Source of the DNA: Acidobacteriota bacterium
GTDB taxonomy: Bacteria > Acidobacteriota > UBA4820 > DSQY01
Direction of reading: 5' to 3'
Length of the DNA: 9,130 nucleotides
NCBI GenBank assembly: GCA_021814085.1
Contig: JAKAJA010000054.1
Location: 1 to 9,130 of the forward strand
Part shown: piece after piece, positions 1-7,326 of the stretch
Numbering within the stretch: the first letter of the stretch is position 1
Layout of the letters: each line of letters begins with the position of its first letter
Made by a program: the position numbers and the translations under genes
The notes under the pieces: model-generated
What the model was told of the DNA's origin: nothing
The model's input: only the letters and a program-made list of their open reading frames with translations
The model's database searches: none

Positions 1-1074
1 CGATCTGTCGCGGCCTACTACGTCCTCTACAAACCCAAGGAGGTGGTGAGCACCCTGGATGACCCCGAGGGCAGACCCTGTCTGAGCGGTTTCCTGCCCC
101 AGGGGGCCAAGGGGCTCTTCCCCGTGGGCCGCCTGGACTACCACAGCGAGGGGCTCCTCCTTCTCACCAGCGACGGCGAGCTCTCCAACAGGCTCCTGCA
201 TCCCCGGTACAAGGTCATCAAGACCTACCAGGTCAAGGTGAAGGGCGACCCGCCGCACGACGCCCTCGAACGACTCCGCCGGGGCATCGTCTTGGAGGGG
301 CGGCGCACCCAGCCCGTCTCCATCCGCCGCATCCCCTCCCGGGAAACCCGCCACACATGGCTCCAGGTGGAGATGACCGAGGGCAGAAAGAACCAGATCC
401 GGGAAATGTTCTTCCGAATCGAGCATCCCGTCATCAAGCTCAAGCGCGTGGCCATGGGCCCGGTGCGCCTGGGGAAGATGCGCCCGGGCGAGGTTCGCCC
501 CCTGACCGCCGAGGAGGAGAACGCCCTCAAGGTCCACGCCGGCATGGAAAACGCGGCCCCTCCGCCGGAGAGGAACCCCTGGGACCGCCGCCCGCCGCCG
601 GCCCGCTCCAAAGAGGGCGCGGCACCCTCGCCCACTTCGGCGCCCCTCAAGGCCCACGCCCTCGTAGGCCGGCCCCACAGACCCAAGCGCCAGGAAGCCC
701 CGCAGAAGCCGAGCCGTCCCTCCGCCCGCCCTCCAGGCAGGCGCGGCGAAGCCAGCGCGGGAAGCCGCCACCAAAGCGAGGGACGGCCAGACCGTCCGAT
801 GCGCTCCTCCCCCGATGGTCGCCGGGGTTCCAAACCTGAAAGGCGTCCTCGCACGGACAGCCGAGAGGGAACCGAGCGGAAGCGAGAGTACCGCAAGCCC
901 CGCCCCAGCGGGGAGGGGAGGCCGGTGCGCCCCGCGCGTCCCGCCGCGGACAACAGCAACAATTCACGGTCCGAGAAGCGCCATCGCCCCGGCAACCGTC
1001 CGGGAGGAGAGGCGAGGGGTGAGCGCCGGGGGGGCGCCACGACCAAGGACCGCCGGCCCAGGAGGAAGACATGA
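1..1074 (+). CDS. RsuA/RluB-family 16S/23S rRNA pseudouridine synthase, 5'-truncated by the window edge
   Basis: The enzyme isomerises a specific uridine of rRNA to pseudouridine in the cytoplasm. The frame is open from base 1, so the true start and any N-terminal S4 RNA-binding domain lie upstream. The first visible residues, YYVLYKPKEVVST, are the classical start of the catalytic domain. The catalytic motif GRLDYHSEGLLLLTSDGEL follows, with its Asp at bases 136-138. Further family signatures are HPRYKVIKTYQVKVKG, then EGRKNQIREMF (family form EGRNRQVRRMF), then HPVIKLKRVAMGPVRLG. The catalytic fold ends near base 540. About 175 residues of Arg/Pro/Gly/Lys-rich low-complexity tail follow; E. 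coli RluB has a shorter tail of this type. The stop TGA overlaps the hisC ATG (ATGA), so the two are probably translationally coupled. The exact target (RluB, RsuA, RluE or RluF type) cannot be assigned without the N-terminus. Confidence 0.93.
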   Translation, partial: RSVAAYYVLYKPKEVVSTLDDPEGRPCLSGFLPQGAKGLFPVGRLDYHSEGLLLLTSDGELSNRLLHPRYKVIKTYQVKVKGDPPHDALERLRRGIVLEGRRTQPVSIRRIPSRETRHTWLQVEMTEGRKNQIREMFFRIEHPVIKLKRVAMGPVRLGKMRPGEVRPLTAEEENALKVHAGMENAAPPPERNPWDRRPPPARSKEGAAPSPTSAPLKAHALVGRPHRPKRQEAPQKPSRPSARPPGRRGEASAGSRHQSEGRPDRPMRSSPDGRRGSKPERRPRTDSREGTERKREYRKPRPSGEGRPVRPARPAADNSNNSRSEKRHRPGNRPGGEARGERRGGATTKDRRPRRKT

Positions 1075-2162
1075 AGGTCCCCGTCCCCGCCTACATCACC
1101 AGCATCAAGCCCTACGTGCCAGGCAAGCCCATCCAGGAGGTGGAGCGGGAACTGGGACTCCAGGGCACCATCAAGATGGCCTCCAACGAGAGCCCCCTCG
1201 GGCCTTCGCCCAAGGCCGTGGCGGCCGTGCGGGATTTCTTGAACCAGCTTCACATCTACCCCGAGGGCAGCGGGTTCTACCTCCGGCAGGCCATCGGCGT
1301 CCACTACGGCCTGCCCTCGGAGCGGGTCATCCTGGGCAACGGCTCCGTGGAGCTCGTGGAGATCGCGGCCCGTGCCCTCCTCCACCCGGGGGCCAACGCC
1401 GTCTTCAGCGCCGGCTCCTTCGCCATGTACCCCATCGCCTGCCAGGTGATGGGAGCCCCGGCCAAGGCCGTTCCCATGCACGAGCGCAATCACGACCTGG
1501 GGGCCCTTCTGGAGGCCGTCGACGACCACACCCGCCTGGTCATCCTGGACAACCCCATCAACCCCACGGGACGCCATGTGGCCCTTAAAGAGATCGAGGC
1601 ATTTCTGGAAAAGGTCCCCGAGAAGGCCCTGGTCATCCTGGACGAGGCCTACAAGGAGTTCGCGGACGCCCCCGACTACGGCAGCGCCCAGGTCCTCATG
1701 GAGCGGTTCCCCAATCTCATGGTCCTCGGCACCTTCAGCAAGGCCTACGGCCTGGCCGCCCTCCGCATCGGGTACGGCTTCGCGCAGCCCGACACCTTAA
1801 CGGTCCTCCACAAGGTCCGGTCCCCCTTCAACACCAACGCCGTGTCCCACGTGGCCGCCGTGGCGGCGCTGGATGACCACCACTACGTGGACAACTACGT
1901 GGCGCTGAACCGCGTGGAGCGGGCGTACCTCACCGCGCGAGTTCGAGATCTCGGACTCCCCGTGACGTCCTCCCTCGCCAACTTTATTTTCGTGGATGTG
2001 CCCATCACCGCGGACGAGTTCTTCCACAAGCTCATGCGCGAGGGCGTCATCGTCCGGCCCATGGGGGGAAGCGGTTGGACCCATTCGGTCCGGGTGAGCG
2101 TCTACACCCGAGAGGGCAACGATCGCTTCCTCGCGGCCACCCGCAAGGTTCTCGATCGCTAG
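1071..2162 (+). CDS. hisC: Histidinol-phosphate aminotransferase (HisC, HisC2-like)
   Basis: This is a 363-aa fold-type I PLP aminotransferase, the usual HisC length. It should transfer the amino group between glutamate and imidazole-acetol phosphate in histidine synthesis. Visible landmarks are the N-terminal substrate loop ASNESPLG (N39), YPEGSGFYLR, LGNGSVEL, the NPINPTG cofactor motif (N161-G167, N164 contacting PLP), LDEAYKEF with D191 and Y194, and the Schiff-base lysine K224 in TFSKAYGLAALRIGYG. PFNTN and a C-terminal VRVSVYTREGNDRF arginine motif complete the set. The PNNPTG of most HisC proteins reads PINPTG here. The overall pattern (YPEGSGF, AALRIGYG, RSPFNTN) resembles HisC2 proteins, some of which also transaminate aromatic 2-oxo acids, so a tyrosine/phenylalanine role is possible. 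The start is set by GGAGG at 1061-1065 just before the ATG, which overlaps the upstream stop. No other his gene is in the window. Confidence 0.92.
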   Translation: MKVPVPAYITSIKPYVPGKPIQEVERELGLQGTIKMASNESPLGPSPKAVAAVRDFLNQLHIYPEGSGFYLRQAIGVHYGLPSERVILGNGSVELVEIAARALLHPGANAVFSAGSFAMYPIACQVMGAPAKAVPMHERNHDLGALLEAVDDHTRLVILDNPINPTGRHVALKEIEAFLEKVPEKALVILDEAYKEFADAPDYGSAQVLMERFPNLMVLGTFSKAYGLAALRIGYGFAQPDTLTVLHKVRSPFNTNAVSHVAAVAALDDHHYVDNYVALNRVERAYLTARVRDLGLPVTSSLANFIFVDVPITADEFFHKLMREGVIVRPMGGSGWTHSVRVSVYTREGNDRFLAATRKVLDR

Positions 2163-2228
2163 ATATAGCTACACCGACATTTCTGATCTGCAGGGCGCCT
2201 TCCCCGGCCAGGGCAGGTGTCCTTCTCC

Positions 2229-2263
2229 TTTTTTCGAGCGTCCCGCAGCCGTACAATGGCCCC
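2229..2263 (+). promoter_or_regulatory. Candidate promoter giving a leaderless mRNA for the tRNA nucleotidyltransferase gene
   Basis: The spacer 2163-2263 contains TACAAT at 2252-2257, a good -10 hexamer. It ends exactly 6 nt before the ATG at 2264, so transcription would begin at or next to the start codon. There is no Shine-Dalgarno-like purine run before this ATG, which fits a leaderless message. The position 17 nt upstream of the -10 is only a T run (2229-2234), so any -35 is weak. The same -10-N6-ATG spacing recurs before aroDE at 7960. I see no convincing intrinsic terminator for the upstream unit: a short imperfect hairpin at about 2198-2217 lies 12 or more bases from the T run. Confidence 0.5.
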
Positions 2264-4897
2264 ATGATCGTCATCACGACGCACACGAACGCGGACTTCG
2301 ACTCCCTCGCCTCGATGGTGGCGGCGCGGCATTTCTATCCAGGGGCTACCCTCGTGTTTTCGGGGGCGGCGGAGTCCCTCGTGCGGCGGTTCATGGACGA
2401 GCACCGGGGTGAGCTTCCGCCGGTCCTTCCCCTCAAAGACTTGGACTTCGATGAGGTGGCGCGCCTCGTCTGCGTGGACGTTTCGAGCAGGGACAGGCTC
2501 GGGCCCCTGGCCCAACTCCTCGACCGCCGGCCTCCCGTCTCCCTGGACGTTTTCAACCACCACCCCGGCCAGGGCGACCTCGCGGGAGAGCGCCACGAGG
2601 TCCGTGAGGCGGGAGCCTGCACGAGCCTCCTGGTGAAAGACCTCGTGGCGGCCGGGATCACCCCCACCGCGGCGGAGGCGACCCTCTTCCTCCTGGGCAT
2701 TTACGAGGACACGGGGTTCCTCACCTTTCCCACCACGCGCCCCGAGGATTTCGCCGCGGTGCTCATCTGTCTGGGATGGGGGGGCGACCTGGCCCTGGTG
2801 CCCCGGACCCTGCGCCGGGGCCTGACGGAGGAGCAAATGCGCCTCCTGCCGCCCCTCCTCGAGAACCTCGAGTCGGTCCTGGTGGGCGGGGTCCGGATCC
2901 ACCTCACGGCCCTGAGCACCCCAGCCTATGTCCCCGACCTGAGCCTCCTGGCCCACGAGATCCTGGCCATCGAGGGGCTGGAATGCCTGTTCCTGATGGC
3001 TTCCATGGAGAGCCGCGTGCACATCATCGCCAGGTCCAGGTCGCCCCTCGTGAACGTGGGAAAGGTCCTGGGGGTCTTCGGTGGCGGCGGCCACGCCTCA
3101 GCCGCCTCAGCCGTGGTCCGCGACAGGACCCCCGAGGAGGTCCGCGCCATCCTCCTGGACGAGCTCACCTCGGCCCACCCCGTGGGGCTCAAGGCGGTGG
3201 ACATCATGACCCGCGAGTTCAGGCGCATCGAGGGATCGGCCACGACCCGCGAGGCCTTCCGGGAGATGAACCACTACCGGGTCAACGCCCTCCCCATGTT
3301 CGACGGGGGGCGGCTCACGGGCGTGGTGACGCGCCAGGAGGTGGACGGGGCCCTCCAGCACGGCCTCGGAGATCGCCCGATTCACGAGTTCGTGGTCTCC
3401 CAGCCGCCCCTCCTCTCTCCGGAAACTCCCGTGGAGGAGGTCCGGCGCCACATGATGGAGCGCAACTGGAGGATCGTCCTCTTCGGCGAGGCCCCGGACC
3501 GCGTGGAGGGCCTCATCTCCCGCATGGCCCTGTTCAAGTCCCTCTACCGGGAAGTGGGCGAACGGCCCTTCCACCGCCAGGGGGGCCAGCCCTCCTCCCG
3601 CGAGGTGGCCCACCTGATCCGGTCGAGCTTCTCCGAGGAAGAGACGGAGCGATTGCTGGCCCTGGGCCGCCTCGCCAGCGACCGGGGCGTCTCCTGCCTC
3701 CTCGTGGGCGGAGCCGTGCGGGATCTCCTGCTGGGCCGCAACGTCAAGGACGTGGACTTCGTGGTGGAGGGGGACGCGGTGGAGCTGGCGGAAGCATGGG
3801 CCGCCGAGCAAGGAGGGCGCATCCGAGCCCACCGCGCCTTCGGCACGGCCGTCTGGATCCGACCCGACGGAACCCACTGGGATTTCGCCACGGCGAGGGC
3901 TGAGTACTACGAGGCGCCGGCGGCCCTTCCCACCGTGGCCCACGCCGCCCTCTACCAAGACCTCTACAGGAGGGATTTCACCATCAACACCCTCGCCATG
4001 GCCATCTCCCCCGACCGCTTCGGCGAAATTCTGGACATGTTCGGAGGGGTCCGGGACCTGAAGGCGGGCAGAATCCGCGTCATGCACGGCCTCTCCTTCG
4101 TGGAGGACCCCACGCGGGCCTTCCGCGCCGTGCGCTTCGCCGTGCGCCTGGGGTTCACCCTCCTGCCCGAGACGGAGAGGCTCATCGCCTCCGCACACCG
4201 GCAGGGGGTCTTCCGCCACCTATCCCCCAAGCGCGTCCTCGCCGAGGTGGAGCAGATCCTCTCGGGTCCCAACGCCGTGGAAGGACTCAAGGCGATGGAG
4301 GCTCACAAGCTCCTCCAGGTCTTCTGGCCCCGGTTCCGCCTCACCCCGCGGGGCCTGGACGCCCTCTACCGGGTGCAGAAGGCCGTGGATTTCTACGAGA
4401 CCCAGTTCCCCGACGCGCCCCTCGACCGGCCGTGCGTCTATTTCATGGCCCTCCTGGAGCGCGTGCCCACCCAAGATACGGCCTCGTTCCTTGAACGTTA
4501 CCCCTTCTCCAGGAAAACGGGCGAGCTCCTGGGCCGGTACCGGAGCACGACCTGGCACGCCCTGCGCGAGCTGGGAGTGGAGCGGGGGGCTGTCGCCTCG
4601 GGGGTCTACCGCGTCCTGGCGGGGCAGCCCATCGAATGGGTCCTCTTCGTCCTGGCCAAGGCGGACGGAGCCGCGGGCCAGGCGAGGGTCAGGGACTTTC
4701 TAGCGCGCGACCGGTTCGTGAGGCTTGAAATCTCCGGGCAAGACCTGACCCTGGCGGGAATGCCGCCTTCTCCCGCCGTAGCCGCGGCACTCTCGGCGAC
4801 CAGGGCGGCCAAGGTGGACGGACTCGTCAAGGGCAAGGCGGAAGAGCTGGCCTTCGCCCTCGACGCCGCGGGACGGAATTCCGCGATGAAGGATTAG
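2264..4897 (+). CDS. DHH-DHHA1-CBS-CBS-tRNA nucleotidyltransferase fusion (CCA- or A-adding enzyme)
   Basis: This 877-aa multidomain protein builds or repairs the tRNA 3' CCA end. Residues 1-290 form a DHH/DHHA1 phosphoesterase module: motif I with H7, D11 and D13; D72; the normally DHH motif reading N98-H99-H100; EDTG with D149; and DHHA1 GGGGHASAASA (273-283). Residues 310-430 are a CBS pair. From about 475 comes a class II nucleotidyltransferase/poly(A)-polymerase head: GGAVRD (482-487), catalytic D496 and D498 in KDVDF, RRDFTIN (569-575), and the nucleotide-selecting EDPTR (614-618). The tail has ISGQDLTLAGMP, typical of these enzymes. The family is known from Aquifex, where the large DHH-bearing form adds the terminal A and a second enzyme adds CC; which activity applies here is unknown. 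The frame is open upstream to 2075, but homology begins at 2264, where a -10-like TACAAT precedes the ATG. Confidence 0.93.
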   Translation: MIVITTHTNADFDSLASMVAARHFYPGATLVFSGAAESLVRRFMDEHRGELPPVLPLKDLDFDEVARLVCVDVSSRDRLGPLAQLLDRRPPVSLDVFNHHPGQGDLAGERHEVREAGACTSLLVKDLVAAGITPTAAEATLFLLGIYEDTGFLTFPTTRPEDFAAVLICLGWGGDLALVPRTLRRGLTEEQMRLLPPLLENLESVLVGGVRIHLTALSTPAYVPDLSLLAHEILAIEGLECLFLMASMESRVHIIARSRSPLVNVGKVLGVFGGGGHASAASAVVRDRTPEEVRAILLDELTSAHPVGLKAVDIMTREFRRIEGSATTREAFREMNHYRVNALPMFDGGRLTGVVTRQEVDGALQHGLGDRPIHEFVVSQPPLLSPETPVEEVRRHMMERNWRIVLFGEAPDRVEGLISRMALFKSLYREVGERPFHRQGGQPSSREVAHLIRSSFSEEETERLLALGRLASDRGVSCLLVGGAVRDLLLGRNVKDVDFVVEGDAVELAEAWAAEQGGRIRAHRAFGTAVWIRPDGTHWDFATARAEYYEAPAALPTVAHAALYQDLYRRDFTINTLAMAISPDRFGEILDMFGGVRDLKAGRIRVMHGLSFVEDPTRAFRAVRFAVRLGFTLLPETERLIASAHRQGVFRHLSPKRVLAEVEQILSGPNAVEGLKAMEAHKLLQVFWPRFRLTPRGLDALYRVQKAVDFYETQFPDAPLDRPCVYFMALLERVPTQDTASFLERYPFSRKTGELLGRYRSTTWHALRELGVERGAVASGVYRVLAGQPIEWVLFVLAKADGAAGQARVRDFLARDRFVRLEISGQDLTLAGMPPSPAVAAALSATRAAKVDGLVKGKAEELAFALDAAGRNSAMKD

Positions 4898-4901
4898 GAC
4901 G

Positions 4902-6122
4902 GTGAACGGTACCATTCAACGATCGGTGCGGATCCTCGCGTCGGTCCTGGTGATCGCCTTGGCGGTCGCGGCGGCACCAGGGCCCCGTCCCGCCCCCGCA
5001 GTACCGGCGGTGGTCCTCCTTACCATGGATGGGGTGAGGTGGGACTACCCCCAGAGGGAAGCCCTCCCCGCCTTCTCCTCCATGGCCGCCGCCGGGTGGA
5101 CGGCTCGCCGGCTCACCCCGCCCTTCCCCTCGCTCACCTTCCCCAGCCATTCCACCCTCGCCACGGGCGCGAGCCCCGCCAGACATGGCATCGTCGCCAA
5201 CAACTTCCTCGACAGGGCCTCGGGCCGTCGTTTCTCGGACGAGCGGGAGGCCTCCTGGCTCGAGGTTCCGCCCCTTTGGGCACTGGCCGAGCGGGCCGGG
5301 CTGAAAGCCGCCGTGCGATCCTGGCCCTGCTCCCAGGGGGCGTGGAACGGCACAGCCCCCAGTTTTTTCCAGGGCTACGACGGCGACGCCCGGGACGGTG
5401 AGACGGTCTCCTGGATCCTCGGCCTCCTGCACCGCCCCGCCCCCGATCGCCCGCGCCTCATCATGGCCTGGACCCGGGGCGCCGACCACGCGGGCCACGG
5501 CGAGGGGCCCGATTCTGAGGGCGTCCGTAAAGCCATGCGCGAGGCGGACCGGCTCCTCGCCGGCCTGAGGGCCGGCATCGCGGCCCTCGGCCCCTCCACC
5601 CCCGTGGACCTCCTCGTCGTGAGCGACCATGGGATGGCCCCCGTGAACCGGATGGTGGATGTGGTGAAGGTCATTCCCAAGGCGGGCTACTACCCCTTCA
5701 TCGCCACCTCGGGCCCCCTCTGCAACGTCTACGTGAAGACAGAGGCGCAGCGGCGCGCCGTTGCCGCGAGCCTGGGCCGGCTCCCGCAGGGCATCCTATC
5801 CATGACGCGCGCCGAGGTGGAGAAGCGCTTCGGGTACGGCGGCGACCGGATGGGGGACTTCGTGCTCCTCTGCCCTCCTGGCGCCACCTTCGCAAGCTTT
5901 AGCCGGAAGGGCGACCGGGATGTGCCCCGCGGCATGCACGGCTACGACCCCTCACTCCCCGATATGGGTGGCATCTTCTATGCCGAAGGTCCCCAATTCC
6001 CTTCGGGAAAGACCCTGGCCGAGGTGCGGGCCGCGGACATCGCCCCCACCGTATGCGCCGTACTCCGCATCCCCCCGCCGCCCTCGGCGGCAGGGCGCAA
6101 TCTCCTCGTTGGAAGCCCATGA
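4902..6122 (+). CDS. Secreted NPP-type nucleotide pyrophosphatase/phosphodiesterase (alkaline phosphatase superfamily)
   Basis: This is a 406-aa metal-dependent phosphodiesterase, probably acting on nucleotide or other phosphodiester/pyrophosphate bonds in the periplasm or outside the cell. The N-terminus (NGTIQRSVR, then a hydrophobic run ILASVLVIALAVAAAPG) is a clear signal peptide. Two-metal-site residues of the NPP family are all visible: D43 in LLTMDGVRWDY, the nucleophile T79 in PSLTFPSHSTLATG, D195 and H199 in GADHAGHGEGP, D242-H243 in VVSDHGM, and H346 in MHGYDPSLPDMGGIFYAEGP. The length matches compact bacterial members that lack the animal accessory domains. The start is GTG at 4902, 4 nt after the previous stop, with AAGGA at 4889-4893 as ribosome site. 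The end overlaps the MFS gene by ATGA, so the two are likely cotranslated. The true substrate is not deducible from the motifs. Confidence 0.9.
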   Translation: MNGTIQRSVRILASVLVIALAVAAAPGPRPAPAVPAVVLLTMDGVRWDYPQREALPAFSSMAAAGWTARRLTPPFPSLTFPSHSTLATGASPARHGIVANNFLDRASGRRFSDEREASWLEVPPLWALAERAGLKAAVRSWPCSQGAWNGTAPSFFQGYDGDARDGETVSWILGLLHRPAPDRPRLIMAWTRGADHAGHGEGPDSEGVRKAMREADRLLAGLRAGIAALGPSTPVDLLVVSDHGMAPVNRMVDVVKVIPKAGYYPFIATSGPLCNVYVKTEAQRRAVAASLGRLPQGILSMTRAEVEKRFGYGGDRMGDFVLLCPPGATFASFSRKGDRDVPRGMHGYDPSLPDMGGIFYAEGPQFPSGKTLAEVRAADIAPTVCAVLRIPPPPSAAGRNLLVGSP

Positions 6123-7309
6123 CCACCCGCCTCCCGAAGAGGGTCTGGCTCCTGCTCTTCGCCCAGATCGCCTCCCAGATGGGGGACGCGGCCTTCTGCG
6201 TTCTGCTCCTGTGGGCGGTGTTGGGCATGACCGACGACAAGTCCCTCGTCGGGGCCGTGGCCATGTTCAACTACCTGCCCATCCTCCTCTTCGGGATGGT
6301 AGGGGGCCTGGCCGCGGACCGCTTCCCCCGACGGGGCCTCATGATGGCTTCCGATGGAGCGAGGGCCGCCGTCGCCCTCTCCGTGCCCCTGATGGCCAGG
6401 TACGGCCTGCTGGGGCCGTGGGCGATGGCCGCCGCGGGCTTCTGCCTGTTCACGGCCTCCGCCTTTTTCAACCCCGCCCGAGACGCGTACATCCCCTCGC
6501 TCGTGGAGAAGTCCCAGCTCGCCCAGGCCAACGCGCTGGTGCAAGTGAGCGTGCCTATGGGGTGGCTCTTCGGACCGGCGCTCTGCTCGGTCTTCCTGGC
6601 GTGGGTCTCGCCCGTGGCCCTCGTGGGTGGCGTGGGACTGCTGTTCCTCGCCTCCGTCACCTTCCTCTTCTTTCTCCCAGGCGTGCCCGTCACGAGGCGC
6701 GAAAGCGCTCCTCCGGCGAAAGCCCTCGTGGAGGGACTGGTGGTGTCGTGGCGGGACGTGCGGTTGCGGTGGCTCCTGGCCATCACGGCCGTGGACAACC
6801 TTTTCATCATGGGGCCCGCCATCGTCGGGACACCCATCCTCGTGAAAATGCGATACGGGGGAACGGGAACCGGCTACGCCATGCTGGAGGCGGCCTTGGC
6901 CGTGGGCGTCTTCGCGGGCCTTCCCCTGACGAGCTGGCTCAACCGGAGGCTGGGACAGGGCAAGATCCTCATCGCGGGCATATTCCTGGATGGCATCACG
7001 TACCTGCCCCTCTTCTGGATTGACAACCTCTGGGCCGCGGGCATCACCATCGCCCTGCACGGGGTCTCCATACCGCTAATCACCGTGACCCGCGCCAGCC
7101 TCGTCCAGCGCATCGCGCCCCCGGCTCAGTTGGGGCGCGTTTTCGCCCTCATCGGCATGACTGTCCTGGGCCTGACCGCGGCCTCGTCCGGCCTCACGGG
7201 CCTGGCGGCCACACGGGTACCCGTGAACGTCATCTTCGGCGTCATTGCGGTGGGCGCGGCGCTGTGCGGGCCGGCGGCGTGGCTGAGCAGAGAGTTCAGG
7301 GAGGCCTGA
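6119..7309 (+). CDS. MFS transporter, probable exporter, substrate unknown
   Basis: This is a 396-aa integral inner-membrane protein with about 12 hydrophobic segments and a longer polar loop near residues 190-215 between the two halves. The MFS motif A between helices 2 and 3 is seen as GGLAADRFPRR (62-72). The stretch FNPARDAYIPSLVEKSQLAQANAL (split around residues 118-141) is characteristic of the EntS-like/MFS_3 group of drug or siderophore exporters. The frame is open upstream to 6053, but I start at the ATG at 6119. That ATG overlaps the phosphodiesterase stop (ATGA), has GGAAG at 6111-6115 in front, and places the first charged residues (TTRLPKR) right before helix 1. The tight coupling suggests transporter and secreted phosphodiesterase are used together, but the sequence does not show the substrate. 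Confidence 0.9.
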   Translation: MTTRLPKRVWLLLFAQIASQMGDAAFCVLLLWAVLGMTDDKSLVGAVAMFNYLPILLFGMVGGLAADRFPRRGLMMASDGARAAVALSVPLMARYGLLGPWAMAAAGFCLFTASAFFNPARDAYIPSLVEKSQLAQANALVQVSVPMGWLFGPALCSVFLAWVSPVALVGGVGLLFLASVTFLFFLPGVPVTRRESAPPAKALVEGLVVSWRDVRLRWLLAITAVDNLFIMGPAIVGTPILVKMRYGGTGTGYAMLEAALAVGVFAGLPLTSWLNRRLGQGKILIAGIFLDGITYLPLFWIDNLWAAGITIALHGVSIPLITVTRASLVQRIAPPAQLGRVFALIGMTVLGLTAASSGLTGLAATRVPVNVIFGVIAVGAALCGPAAWLSREFREA

Positions 7310-7326
7310 CCCCGCCGGGCGTCGGG

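Noticed and set aside
225..1577. 450-codon open frame on the minus strand opposite the pseudouridine synthase tail and hisC
   Set aside because: The product is low complexity, rich in Gly/Arg/Val/His, with no recognisable motif. The plus strand carries two well-recognised proteins. Long antisense frames are expected in GC-rich DNA.
2198..2234. Hairpin plus T run after hisC as an intrinsic terminator
   Set aside because: The stem is only about 3+3 bp with a mismatch, and the T6 run lies more than 10 nt beyond it, so it does not meet the usual terminator form.
2776..3903. 375-codon plus-strand frame inside the tRNA nucleotidyltransferase gene
   Set aside because: The translation is Gly/Pro/Arg-rich with no domain, and the overlapping frame encodes clear DHH, CBS and nucleotidyltransferase motifs.
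7310..7326. Bidirectional terminator between the convergent MFS gene and gmhA
   Set aside because: The 17-nt gap holds only a weak GACCC/GGGTT pairing with a 12-nt loop and no T tract on either strand.
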